Counted from the stretch's first letter, positions 1 to 6,082 are shown. The stretch is 13,042 bases of DNA from Proteobacteria bacterium UBA2133 (GCA_002327725.1 DCXP01000084.1:1-13042); one strand, 5' to 3'. Program-made: numbers and translations. The notes: a model not told the origin generated them from the sequence alone.

Positions 1-485
1 CCGGTACCGGCCATCAGCCAGCTGTCACCGGCGGCCTTGGCCGCAGCAACAAACTCGTCGACGTTGGTGATACCCGAATCGACGTTAACCCACAGCAGGA
101 AGGTGTCTTCCGCCATGCGGCCGACCGGGGTGAAGGTCGAGATGTCGACGTCCAGGCCAGGCTGGCGCAGCGGTGTGGTGTAGAAGCTGTTCAGGGTCAC
201 CATGACCGTGTGGTTGTCGCCCTGCTTGCTCTTCATGTGCATCAGTGCTTCGGCACCAGAGCCACCAGGCTTGTTGATCGGCACGAAGGGCTTGCTGGAG
301 AAGCCATGCTTCTCGATCACGGTCTGCATCAGACGAGCCATCTTGTCGGCGCCGCCGCCTTTACCCGCCATGATGACGAAGTCGACCGGCTTCTTCGGCT
401 CCCAGGCCTGGGCCGGTCCTGCCACCAGAACTGCCAGTGCGCTTGCTATCGCAAGCATTGGGTACATGATTTTACGTTTCAGCAT
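1..485 (-). CDS. TctC/Bug-family tripartite tricarboxylate transporter substrate-binding protein, 5' part only
   Basis: Leftward gene whose first 161 codons are in the window; the rest lies beyond base 1. Reading the complement from ATG at 485 gives a typical Sec signal peptide: basic MLKRK start, hydrophobic core to about residue 22, then a PAQA-W cleavage site after residue 27. The mature protein begins WEPKKPVDFVIMAGKGGGADKMAR, split here as WEPKKPVDF, then VIMAGKGGGADKMAR, followed by a PINKPGGSGAEA segment. This is the first strand, substrate-loop and GGSG pattern of the TctC/Bug family. These periplasmic proteins bind carboxylates and deliver them to TctA/TctB permeases, which would be expected to the left. 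A purine-rich GAGGAAACA precedes the start. Family is clear; the substrate cannot be told. Confidence 0.88.
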   Translation of the reverse strand, partial: MLKRKIMYPMLAIASALAVLVAGPAQAWEPKKPVDFVIMAGKGGGADKMARLMQTVIEKHGFSSKPFVPINKPGGSGAEALMHMKSKQGDNHTVMVTLNSFYTTPLRQPGLDVDISTFTPVGRMAEDTFLLWVNVDSGITNVDEFVAAAKAAGDSWLMAGT

Positions 486-756
486 TGTTTCCTCGCTCTC
501 CCGTTTGGGTGATTGGTTGATATTCGACCACGGGACCAACATACATCGGTCATCCGCGGTTGGGGCAGACGTTACCGCAACGCTCCAAACCAGACAAATA
601 GGCTTTATTCTTTTTTACCATCAGATTTGCTTATTATTCAGAGAAATTTCCCATATGCAGAAAATGGGTTTTTCTTATCTGCGGTATGGGCGTTTTCCGG
701 ACTGGAAAAGCCCTTATCTTTCCATCAACGGTCGCTGAGTAAAGCGTCGCTGAGCT
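486..756. promoter_or_regulatory. Intergenic leader of the tctC-type gene
   Basis: 271 bases between the end of the PNPOx-like gene and the start of the tctC-type gene, both leftward. It is AT-richer than its flanks, especially 595-680, as expected for a promoter region. I see no confident -35/-10 pair and no convincing small ORF. A sigma-54-like GG/GC pair near 580-595 has the wrong spacing. The region contains the hairpin listed at 688-713. Confidence 0.35.
688..713. other. Inverted repeat / hairpin after the sirtuin cluster
   Basis: Arms GGGC(G)TTTTCC and GGAAAAGCCC pair over ten bases with one bulged G around a five-base loop. It lies 44 bases past the stop codon of the leftward PNPOx-like gene, where a terminator would be expected. 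However, the T-rich tail (TTATCTTT) is on the plus-strand side and not on the leftward transcript. It may be a weak or bidirectional terminator, or an mRNA 3'-end stabiliser. A CTTATCT direct repeat (674-680 and 713-719) flanks it. Confidence 0.35.
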
Positions 757-1347
757 TCAGGGCGCGATCCACTCGCCCTGCCAGCGCCCTTGTTTCCAGG
801 AGAGCCGGGCGCGCCGATGGCCTTCGACCCTTAGGAACAGCCAGTCGAGCAGATCGATCTCGCAGGCCAGCACTACGAAGTGCTCTTCGCCCGTAGCGGG
901 ATCCACCGGCGCGTCGATATCAAGATCTTCTTCGGTGCACGGCTCACCGGGCGCGAGCGGCGTACGGTAACACTGGGCACTGCGCCAGGCGCCGTCCTGC
1001 CAGCGCTGCCGGGCCAGCGCATCACCCTGATGGGTCCAGGCGTTGCCGTAGGCTCTTAACTGGATCTTGGCGTCGCGATCATAAAAGTGCCAGGAGCATC
1101 TCGGGTCCTTCGAGAGTTGCGTAATCTTCGGAGCACGGCTGTCGCTGTGGCAGGTCAGAACCCGGGTGACAGGGTCCGCAGAACGCAGCACCACCGTGCG
1201 CAGCTGCGCAATACCCTCGCCCACGTTGGCAACGGTCGGCGTGTGCCAGGCATGGTGCCGGTCGCGCGCGGCCACGGCAAGAGACTGCCATTGATCATCG
1301 GCAATCTGCTCAAGATCTGAGATTTCAGGCGTAACCGGATGAACCAT
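757..1347 (-). CDS. Pyridoxamine 5'-phosphate oxidase-like flavoprotein (split beta-barrel)
   Basis: A 196-residue protein of the PNPOx-like FMN-binding split-barrel superfamily. Visible family features in order: W20 and the HHAWHTPTVAN segment (31-41); the RTVVLR strand (50-55); HSDSRAPKITQL (67-78), the usual FMN-phosphate contact region; CSWHFYD (84-90); and a C-terminal HRRARL (177-182), corresponding to the conserved arginine stretch near the end of these proteins. These enzymes use FMN to oxidise pyridoxine phosphates or reduce other substrates; which reaction applies here cannot be seen. It is the last gene of the sirtuin cluster, 53 bases after the isomerase-like gene. No strong ribosome-binding site precedes the start, so the ATG is the best available choice and not a certain one. 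Confidence 0.8.
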   Translation of the reverse strand: MVHPVTPEISDLEQIADDQWQSLAVAARDRHHAWHTPTVANVGEGIAQLRTVVLRSADPVTRVLTCHSDSRAPKITQLSKDPRCSWHFYDRDAKIQLRAYGNAWTHQGDALARQRWQDGAWRSAQCYRTPLAPGEPCTEEDLDIDAPVDPATGEEHFVVLACEIDLLDWLFLRVEGHRRARLSWKQGRWQGEWIAP

Positions 1348-1400
1348 GAGACGGTGAGTGGTGCCAACACGATGCGCCTAATGTAGCCCAGATTCTCGGT

Positions 1401-2081
1401 TTAAGTGTTAAGCGCCGCGCCAGCGCGGCGGACCTCAGCCATAAAGGTCTGCAGCTTGGCTTCATCAAGCTGGTCATTCGTGCGCACCCCGGTGCAAAGA
1501 TCCACACCGTAGGGACGAACCTGGGTAACCGCGTCGAAGACGTTGCCGCTCTTTAAGCCCCCCGCGAGGTAAACCGGAAGTTCCGTCTGCGCGACAAAAC
1601 GGGCGCTGATGCTCCAGTCGTGCGTGTTGCCGGTGCCGCCGAACTGGGGCGTCGCCCCGGAGGTGCGCCCCGAATCCAGAAGAAAAGCATGCACAAACGG
1701 CGTGTACCGCGCGGCGAGCGCCAGCGCGCTTTCGTCTTCGATATGGATGACCTGCACCCGTTGCACCTTTGGTACAGCCTCAATCAGCGCCGGATATTCC
1801 TCCGGATCAATGTGGCGAACGATCTGAACCGTGCTCGCCGGGCAGCTCGCAAGTTCATTGGCAATATCTGCCGCGCGCACGGCGCCCGTCAGCAAAAAAG
1901 TATCGAGACCGGAAGGTGCTTCGCGGGCAATCTCGGCTGCCGCCTGCGCGCCGATAACGCCCGGCCCCGAAGGCATATCGCCCACCAGACCGACGGCCCG
2001 GGCACCGAGTCGGGCCGCCAGGTGCACCTCGTCGATCGAGGCCATGCAACACACTTTGACATGTACCTGAACGCCGGTCAT
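1401..2081 (-). CDS. Phosphoribosylanthranilate isomerase-like (TrpF-like) TIM-barrel protein
   Basis: A 226-residue protein with the TrpF layout. VKVCCM at the N-terminus places Cys11 where TrpF has its catalytic Cys (KICG). HAFLLDS puts Asp136 at the catalytic acid. FGGTG (147-151) followed by HDW, YLAGGL (171-176) and GVDLCTGVR (192-200) match the phosphate-binding loops. The last motif is normally close to DVSSGVE, so CTGVR is a clear deviation, as is Cys12 in place of Gly. In tryptophan synthesis the enzyme rearranges phosphoribosylanthranilate. Here there are no trp genes around it, and its ATG overlaps the sirtuin stop (ATGA), implying translational coupling. It may be the genome's TrpF, a paralogue with a new substrate, or a bifunctional relative. 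A short GC-rich palindrome at 1413-1430 lies inside its C-terminal codons. Confidence 0.85.
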   Translation of the reverse strand: MTGVQVHVKVCCMASIDEVHLAARLGARAVGLVGDMPSGPGVIGAQAAAEIAREAPSGLDTFLLTGAVRAADIANELASCPASTVQIVRHIDPEEYPALIEAVPKVQRVQVIHIEDESALALAARYTPFVHAFLLDSGRTSGATPQFGGTGNTHDWSISARFVAQTELPVYLAGGLKSGNVFDAVTQVRPYGVDLCTGVRTNDQLDEAKLQTFMAEVRRAGAALNT

Positions 2082-2860
2082 TGGTGCGCAGCCCCGTCCA
2101 GCACGCTCGGCAGAAGTTCGTTGAGATCTCCCAGCAGTACCGCATCTGCAATCTCGTCCATCGCCGTTGGCTCTCCATTGACGATAACGATCCTGGCACC
2201 GGACTGCTTGGCGATCGGCGCCAGCCCCGCAACCGGGTACACCGACAGCGTTGAGCCCACAGCCAGCAGCAGGTCGCAGTCGCGGGCCGCCTGTTCGGCG
2301 CGGGCAAGATCCTGCGCAATGAGCGACTGGCCGAAGGATATCGTGGCCGACTTCAGAATCCCGCCACAGTCGGGACAGTCGGGATCATCCTCGCCTGCCG
2401 CGAGGCGCTTCAGCACCACCTGCATCGCCACGCGATAGCTGCAGTTAAGGCAGGCGACCTCCCGGATGGTGCCGTGGATTTCGATCACGCGTTCGCCGGA
2501 ACTGCCGGCCAACTGATGCAGACCATCGATGTTCTGGGTGACCAGGGTATCGAGACGGCCGCTTTGTTCAAAGCGCGCCAGCACTTCGTGACCCAACCCC
2601 GGGCGCGCCTGCCACACCGGTGAGTCCCGCCGCGACAGCCAGGCCTTTCGGCGGATATTCGGATCAGTCAGGTAGTAGCGGATGTCGGAGAGCTTTTCCG
2701 CATCGGGATCACGGGTCCACAGCCCCTGCGGGCCTCGAAAATCCGGTATACCGGACGCAGTGGAGAGCCCCGCCCCGGTCAGCACCAGGACCCGCTGTGC
2801 CGCACTCAACCAGTTGCGGGCGGCGTCAAGTTTCGTGTCAGGGATATCGGGCTCAGTCAT
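2078..2860 (-). CDS. Sir2-family NAD-dependent protein deacylase (sirtuin)
   Basis: A 260-residue sirtuin with every hallmark: GAGLST (29-34) and PDFRG (39-43) of the NAD site; TQNIDGLH (108-115); catalytic His129 in EIHGT; a four-cysteine zinc site (Cys137, Cys140, Cys162, Cys165); GSTLSVYPVAGL (202-213); and NGEPT (228-232). Sirtuins remove acyl groups from lysines using NAD+, releasing nicotinamide and O-acyl-ADP-ribose. The acyl preference cannot be read from sequence. Length fits bacterial CobB-type enzymes. It heads a leftward cluster with the TrpF-like and PNPOx-like genes and is divergent from the ABM-type gene. The start ATG at 2860 has only a weak AAAGA upstream. Confidence 0.95.
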   Translation of the reverse strand: MTEPDIPDTKLDAARNWLSAAQRVLVLTGAGLSTASGIPDFRGPQGLWTRDPDAEKLSDIRYYLTDPNIRRKAWLSRRDSPVWQARPGLGHEVLARFEQSGRLDTLVTQNIDGLHQLAGSSGERVIEIHGTIREVACLNCSYRVAMQVVLKRLAAGEDDPDCPDCGGILKSATISFGQSLIAQDLARAEQAARDCDLLLAVGSTLSVYPVAGLAPIAKQSGARIVIVNGEPTAMDEIADAVLLGDLNELLPSVLDGAAHQ

Positions 2861-2882
2861 GTGATCTTTGCGGGCGACCCGG

Positions 2883-2920
2883 CCGTCTAGTAATCCTATC
2901 CCAAATCGGCTCCCGTCTAG
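2883..2920. promoter_or_regulatory. Direct repeats CCGTCTAG in the sirtuin promoter region
   Basis: The octamer CCGTCTAG occurs at 2883-2890 and again at 2913-2920. The start-to-start spacing is exactly 30 bases, close to three helical turns, and lies within 60 bases of the sirtuin start. The repeat includes CTAG, a scarce tetramer in many proteobacteria. It could be a regulator-binding pair for the sirtuin cluster or the divergent ABM gene; no known consensus is recognised. Confidence 0.3.
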
Positions 2921-2954
2921 AACATGACCAGGCCGTTGATTAGCAATGAAGTTC

Positions 2955-2984
2955 TTGCGATAGCGCGAAAACCCGGATTATTTG
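2955..2984 (+). promoter_or_regulatory. Possible promoter of the ABM-type gene
   Basis: TTGCGA (2955-2960) followed after 18 bases by TATTTG (2979-2984), in an AT-rich patch just before the strong ribosome-binding site at 3007-3016. The -35 box is good but the -10 matches only three of six consensus positions, so this is tentative. A TGATAAAG a few bases further on is an alternative -10. Confidence 0.25.
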
Positions 2985-3021
2985 ATAAAGTGTTTAATCC
3001 ATCACCAAAAGGAGGGTAACT

Positions 3022-3303
3022 ATGTATTACCGCGTCACGACTTATGGATTTGACGCAGCCCGCTTCGACGAGTTTATGGCAATGGCTGACACTTTCCGCG
3101 ATGAGCTCAACGCCATCGATGGCCTTGAGATGGTTCATTCCTGTGTCGTCGGTGAAGGCCAGGGCATGATCATCTCGCGTTATGCGAGCGAAGCGGCGGC
3201 TGAAGCTGCGCAGCCGCAGATCCAGGCCATCCTGGGGCGCATGGCACCCTTCATGACCTCGCCGCCCGAGGTAACAGCGGGCGAGGCGGTCTGGCAACTG
3301 TAA
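3022..3303 (+). CDS. Small ABM-like dimeric alpha/beta-barrel protein
   Basis: A 93-residue protein with the beta-alpha-beta-beta-alpha-beta plan of ABM/dimeric ferredoxin-like proteins: MYYRVTTYGF strand, helix FDEFMAMADTFRDELNAIDG, strand MVHSCVVGEGQGMIISRY, an Ala-rich helix (about 55-75), and a closing strand ending AVWQL. Such proteins are small monooxygenases, stress-response or ligand-binding proteins; no catalytic residue can be assigned. The start is supported by AAAAGGAGGG (3007-3016) five bases upstream, the strongest ribosome-binding site in the window, suggesting high expression. It stands alone between a divergent sirtuin cluster and a convergent flavodoxin-like gene, with a terminator at 3460-3490. 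Confidence 0.8.
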   Translation: MYYRVTTYGFDAARFDEFMAMADTFRDELNAIDGLEMVHSCVVGEGQGMIISRYASEAAAEAAQPQIQAILGRMAPFMTSPPEVTAGEAVWQL

Positions 3304-3459
3304 ACCGCGCAAAGCACGGTCAAGCTGAGAAAAAGAAGAGAAAAGAAAAAGGTTTCTGGAGGATAGTGCGGCTCTTGGGCCTGGGTGAAGCGGCGACCTC
3401 ACACTCCGTTGACAGCGCCCGGCCATACTGCGCGGGTTGTATCTTCCTTCTAACTTATT
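3304..3459. other. Untranslated stretch with a polypurine tract
   Basis: After the ABM-type stop codon come 156 bases without a supported ORF. They contain a long, nearly pure purine run at about 3326-3350 (GAGAAAAAGAAGAGAAAAG and onward) and a second one, GGAGGA, at 3357-3362. A TTGACA at 3409-3414 has no -10 at usable spacing. The stretch is probably the 3' untranslated region of the ABM-type mRNA leading into the terminator. Confidence 0.35.
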
Positions 3460-3490
3460 GACCCCGGCCTTTACCGGGGTCTTTTTCTTA
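3460..3490 (+). terminator. Rho-independent terminator of the ABM-type transcript
   Basis: Perfect eight-base stem: GACCCCGG (3460-3467) pairs with CCGGGGTC (3474-3481) around a six-base loop CCTTTA, followed immediately by TTTTTCTT. It is a textbook terminator for rightward transcription. Its T-tail ends at the stop codon (TTA at 3488-3490) of the convergent flavodoxin-like gene. Confidence 0.9.
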
Positions 3491-3958
3491 GAATATTCCG
3501 CCGTCAAGGCCGGCGGCCATGGCCATGCCGAGTTCATGGCACTCGCCGACGAAGTCCTCGCACCACTCGCCGTGGCAGATCATCGGTTCCTGTACCGCCC
3601 GCCAGCCGAGGCCTGATGCAATGGATTCGACTGCGCGGCGCGTACCGGTGCCGTCGAGTTTGGCCCGAATATAGAGCGCATAAGGCAAGCCGCGGGTGTC
3701 ATCGAGGCATGGGTAGTACACGCGGTCAAAAAAATCCTTGAGCGCCCCGCTCATGTATCCCAGATTCTCGGTGGTGCCAAGCACCAGCGCCTTTGCCGAC
3801 AGTACATCATCGGCGTTCGCCGCAAAGGGCGTTTTCACCACAATGTTTACGCTGTCGGCTTCAGCCGACACTGCGCCCACTGCGACCGCGTCGCACAATC
3901 TTTGTGTATTCGCCGACGGCACATGGGCCACGATCAAAAGCGTCCTGGGATCTGTCAT
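3488..3958 (-). CDS. Flavodoxin-like / NAD(P)H-dependent FMN reductase-type protein
   Basis: A 156-residue flavodoxin-fold protein if started at the MTDPRTLLIVAH methionine. TLLIVAH is the first strand; PSANTQRL (about residues 13-20) is the FMN-phosphate loop following it; LVLGTTENLGYMSGALKDFFDRVYY is the second FMN loop plus helix, as in NAD(P)H:quinone and FMN reductases; SIASGLGWRAV is a later helix-strand. Such proteins carry electrons or reduce quinones in the cytoplasm. The frame is open to 4060, but that extension would encode a terminator-like hairpin and looks non-coding, so the ATG at 3958 is preferred. ATG 3982 is an alternative; none has a clear ribosome-binding site. Confidence 0.78.
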   Translation of the reverse strand: MTDPRTLLIVAHVPSANTQRLCDAVAVGAVSAEADSVNIVVKTPFAANADDVLSAKALVLGTTENLGYMSGALKDFFDRVYYPCLDDTRGLPYALYIRAKLDGTGTRRAVESIASGLGWRAVQEPMICHGEWCEDFVGECHELGMAMAAGLDGGIF

Positions 3959-4027
3959 GCGAGCATTGTCGATGCCGTCCATGTGCCCGACAAGAGGGCG
4001 GACAGCAAGGGCTGAAATAATGCGTTC

Positions 4028-4057
4028 TGAAAGAAAGTCCCGGGAAGACCCGGGACT
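4028..4057 (-). terminator. Terminator-like hairpin just upstream of the flavodoxin-like gene
   Basis: Perfect nine-base stem: AGTCCCGGG (4036-4044) and CCCGGGACT (4049-4057) around a four-base loop. Read leftward, it is followed by TTTCTTTC, as in a Rho-independent terminator. It sits 78 bases before the start at 3958, on the same strand. It could end transcription arriving from the DUF4224-like gene, or act as an attenuator in the leader of the flavodoxin-like gene. Confidence 0.65.
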
Positions 4058-4313
4058 CAATTACCGAGGAGGAAGGAGGATTTACATCTAGGCTTTTATG
4101 TTAACAAAATGCTAATGAAATTTCACCCCCATATTCCCAAATTTCCTTTTATTTTTAATAAGTTCCGTTAATCTGAACTAAGCCGACGCACATCAAACAG
4201 TTAACAAAAAAACCTCCAATTCACTTGAGTTTGGCGGGCGTTATCCCTCAACGACGTTGGCAGCGGCACACGTTTTGCGGTATTCATCACCCCTGAAACG
4301 GCCGAGCAAAACT
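4058..4313. other. AT-rich intergenic stretch
   Basis: About 250 bases between the hairpin at 4036-4057 and the DUF4224-like stop codon. There is no supported ORF. It begins with a Shine-Dalgarno-like purine block, GAGGAGGAAGGAGGA (4066-4080), with no start codon at usable distance. It is clearly AT-richer than the rest of the window around 4090-4210. TTAACAAAA occurs twice, exactly 100 bases apart (4101 and 4201). It may hold the promoter for the flavodoxin-like gene, but no good -35/-10 pair stands out. Confidence 0.35.
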
Positions 4314-4517
4314 TCAGTTTTGTCCCTCCTTAGCACATTCATAACCTAACGGCAGCTTCAGTTCGATCTCTTCGATACAGACCTTTGGAATGCCTAGTGG
4401 ACTGACTTCTACCGCAACGCCAATGACACAGAGCAGTTCAGCCTGATCCTGCGGCTGTTTGCTTCCGGTCAACAACTCGATTTCCCGCTGTGTCATTAAG
4501 CGTGTTACTGATCCCAT
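4314..4517 (-). CDS. DUF4224-like small phage-type protein
   Basis: A 67-residue protein from ATG at 4517 (60 residues if started at 4496). The core LMTQREIELLTGSKQPQDQAELL continues into VIGVAVEVSPLGIPKV; I quote it as LMTQREIELLTGSKQPQ, DQAELL and VIGVAVEVSPLGIPKV. This fits the DUF4224 pattern: L(T/S)xxEL, then LTG, a few residues, xQxxxL, a short GI/GV turn, and a closing Gly-Pro-like strand. DUF4224 proteins are short and commonly found near phage integrases, but no integrase is visible here. The ATG at 4517 overlaps the stop of a 36-codon upstream ORF by 13 bases, so coupled translation is possible. The stop codon lies in the loop of a small CAAAAC/GTTTTG hairpin (4307-4322). An upstream in-frame extension to 4682 lacks a start signal and is disregarded. 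Confidence 0.6.
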   Translation of the reverse strand: MGSVTRLMTQREIELLTGSKQPQDQAELLCVIGVAVEVSPLGIPKVCIEEIELKLPLGYECAKEGQN

Positions 4518-4615
4518 AGTTGAACCCAAGACAGTCTTTTCAGCGTAAACCCCTGCTGTTTTCTTACACGTTTCTTGTTCTCCACGTGCCGGAGATAAGT
4601 GATTAAAGTATTCAT
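4505..4615 (-). CDS. 36-codon ORF with a perfect ribosome-binding site, upstream of the DUF4224-like gene
   Basis: Reading leftward, AAGGAG then TAACA then ATG at 4615 opens an ORF starting MNTLITYLRHVENKKRVRK and ending KRLSWVQLWDQ. It is basic and matches no family I recognise. Its signal is far better than that of the DUF4224-like gene it overlaps (stop 4505-4507, downstream ATG 4515-4517). It may be a leader peptide that couples translation, or a degraded N-terminus of a longer protein now out of frame. Confidence 0.4.
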   Translation of the reverse strand: MNTLITYLRHVENKKRVRKQQGFTLKRLSWVQLWDQ

Positions 4616-4634
4616 TGTTACTCCTTATGCGTTT

Positions 4635-4675
4635 GTTGCCGGTCGTGTTGGTCTGCGTATGCAGACATCGGCAAC
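4635..4675. promoter_or_regulatory. Two-tier hairpin in the leader of the 36-codon ORF
   Basis: Outer arms GTTGCCG (4635-4641) and CGGCAAC (4669-4675) enclose an inner perfect stem, GTCTGC (4651-4656) and GCAGAC (4661-4666), with a GTAT loop. There are 9 unpaired bases on one side and 2 on the other. It lies about 10 bases upstream of the AAGGAG signal of the leftward ORF. It therefore probably forms in the mRNA leader and could be a regulator-binding or RNA control structure. It has no T-tail and matches no riboswitch I know. Confidence 0.4.
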
Positions 4676-4736
4676 GGTGCATCGATTGTTCGGCTCCGGG
4701 CTATCAGGGGTGTAATCATTAGGCGCCAGAACGCCA

Positions 4737-4952
4737 TCAGAAATATTCCTGCGCCCGGTAGGTTGTAGGCAGACCTTTTTCTTCAAACTCATCACTCGGG
4801 CAGACCAACGCCTCGATACCGAGGCTCTTGAGTTTCAGTGCCAGGTGGCGCGCGCTCAGCGAATCCAGCGCGTGGGCGCAAGCCCGCCACTCGAAACCCT
4901 TCCCGGTTTGCATGCGGTACAGGACCCGCGTGGTCTGAGCATTACCTGCCAT
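4737..4952 (-). CDS. Small hypothetical protein (71 residues)
   Basis: Started at ATG 4952, the protein reads MAGNAQTTRVLYRMQTGKG at its N-terminus and ends TTYRAQEYF. The middle, a helix-like SLSARHLALKLKSLGIEALVCP, has the look of a small alpha/beta fold in which an amphipathic helix precedes a strand. It is loosely reminiscent of short SPOR-like or DUF2007-type proteins, but I do not recognise it. No ribosome-binding site precedes 4952. A TTG start at 5030 would add 26 residues of low-complexity look, also without a signal. Composition is plausible for coding. It is divergent from the AraC gene. Confidence 0.45.
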   Translation of the reverse strand: MAGNAQTTRVLYRMQTGKGFEWRACAHALDSLSARHLALKLKSLGIEALVCPSDEFEEKGLPTTYRAQEYF

Positions 4953-5067
4953 AGAACTTGTTTTGTTGAGGCACTGGCGAGAAGGTATGATCTGTGACGA
5001 AGCGCTATTGCAGTAATCAATCCCCGCCAAAGCGTGGTCACGCGCTGGAGATAGGGGTCAATGCAAC

Positions 5068-6082
5068 ATGGCCATAGATACTGAAGACCACACCGTCCTT
5101 TCGAATATCGCCCTGGCCATCGCCCGGGTCGCCGGTGAATACGGCTGCGATGATCGGGCACTGTTGGCCGATGCCGGTATTGACCCGGATGCCGTTCAAG
5201 AACCCGACAGCCGTATTTCAGTGGCGGCGCACCAACGGCTCTGGCGCCTGGCAATCGATCGCACCGAAAACCCCTGTCTGGCAATCAAGGTCGGCGAGGC
5301 TTTGCCGCCGGGAGCTATTCATGGCCTGGGCCTGGGCTGGCTGGCGAGTGATACCCTGAAAAGCGCGCTGGAGCGGCTGGTGCGTTTTCAGCGGCTGGTA
5401 TCCACCAATGCGGATATCCAGCTTGCTGAGACGAGCAATTGCTATGAACTGATCGGCCAGCCCAGACGGACACCGACGAATTTTGAACCCGCCTCAGCCG
5501 ATGCCCTGATGGCGCTGACCCTGCGCCTTTGCCGCTTGGCCCTCAGTGAATCCGTCACGCCTCACGAGGTGCAGCTGGCACACAACCCCAGTACCTGCCT
5601 CGAGGCCTACCAGGCATACTTCGGTTGCACGGTGATACCCAATGCCCCGCGCTATGCGCTGGTTTTCGGCAAGGGTCTGATGGAGCAGGTCCTGCCCGGG
5701 GCTAACCCCCTGCTTGCACGGATCAACGATGATGCGGTGAGCGATTACCTGGCGCGCTACGACCTAGCCGATTTTGCAACCCAGGTACGCCGGCTGCTGA
5801 TCGATAACCTTACCGAGTCCGGGTCCGACCAGGCTGCGATCGCCCGTGAGCTCAACGTCAGCGTGCGGCAACTGCAGCGCGAACTTGCAGGAAAGGGGTC
5901 TCACCTTCAAGGCGCTTGTAGAAGAAGTTCGCCGTGAGCTCGCGATCAGCTATCTCACGGAAAAGCAGAAATCGATCGGCGAGATCACCTACCTCCTGGG
6001 CTACACGGAGCCTGCCAACTTTGGCCGGTCATTCAAAAAATGGACAGGCAAAACCCCGGGCGCCTTCCGGGCCTCGGTGTAA
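5068..6082 (+). pseudogene. AraC-family regulator with arabinose-binding-type N-terminal domain, interrupted by a frameshift
   Basis: Frame one from ATG 5068 encodes residues 1-277 or so of an OruR/ArgR-like AraC regulator: an arabinose-binding-type sensor domain (about 20-205, with GLGLGWLASDTLKSAL and ASADALMALTLRLCRL) and the first HTH, DQAAIARELNVSVRQLQREL. After GGAAAGGGG the frame runs into an unrelated tail, ending at 5937. The missing second HTH continues one base out of phase: LTFKALVEEVRRELA, then EITYLLGYTEPANFGRSFKKWTGKTPGAFR, up to 6082. Removing one base in or near the GGGG run (5895-5898) restores a full regulator of 337 residues. Either the gene is inactivated or this is a homopolymer sequencing error. 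GGAG/AGGGG precede the start. The target is unknown; the nearest genes are hypothetical. Confidence 0.85.

Noticed and set aside
1413..1430. GC-rich palindrome CGCCGCGC/GCGCGGCG as a terminator
   Set aside because: It is inside the C-terminal codons of the TrpF-like gene, has a two-base loop and no T-run; likely codon bias.
1620..2438. 272-codon open frame on the plus strand
   Set aside because: Antisense to the TrpF-like and sirtuin genes, which are certain; composition is Arg/Ser/Ala-rich and no start signal is present.
3409..3414. TTGACA as a promoter for a small RNA before the 3460 terminator
   Set aside because: No -10 box at 16-18 bases; the nearest candidates lie at 9 and 25 bases.
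2917..3537. 206-codon open frame on the minus strand
   Set aside because: Antisense to the ABM-type gene with its strong ribosome-binding site and across its terminator; no family resemblance.
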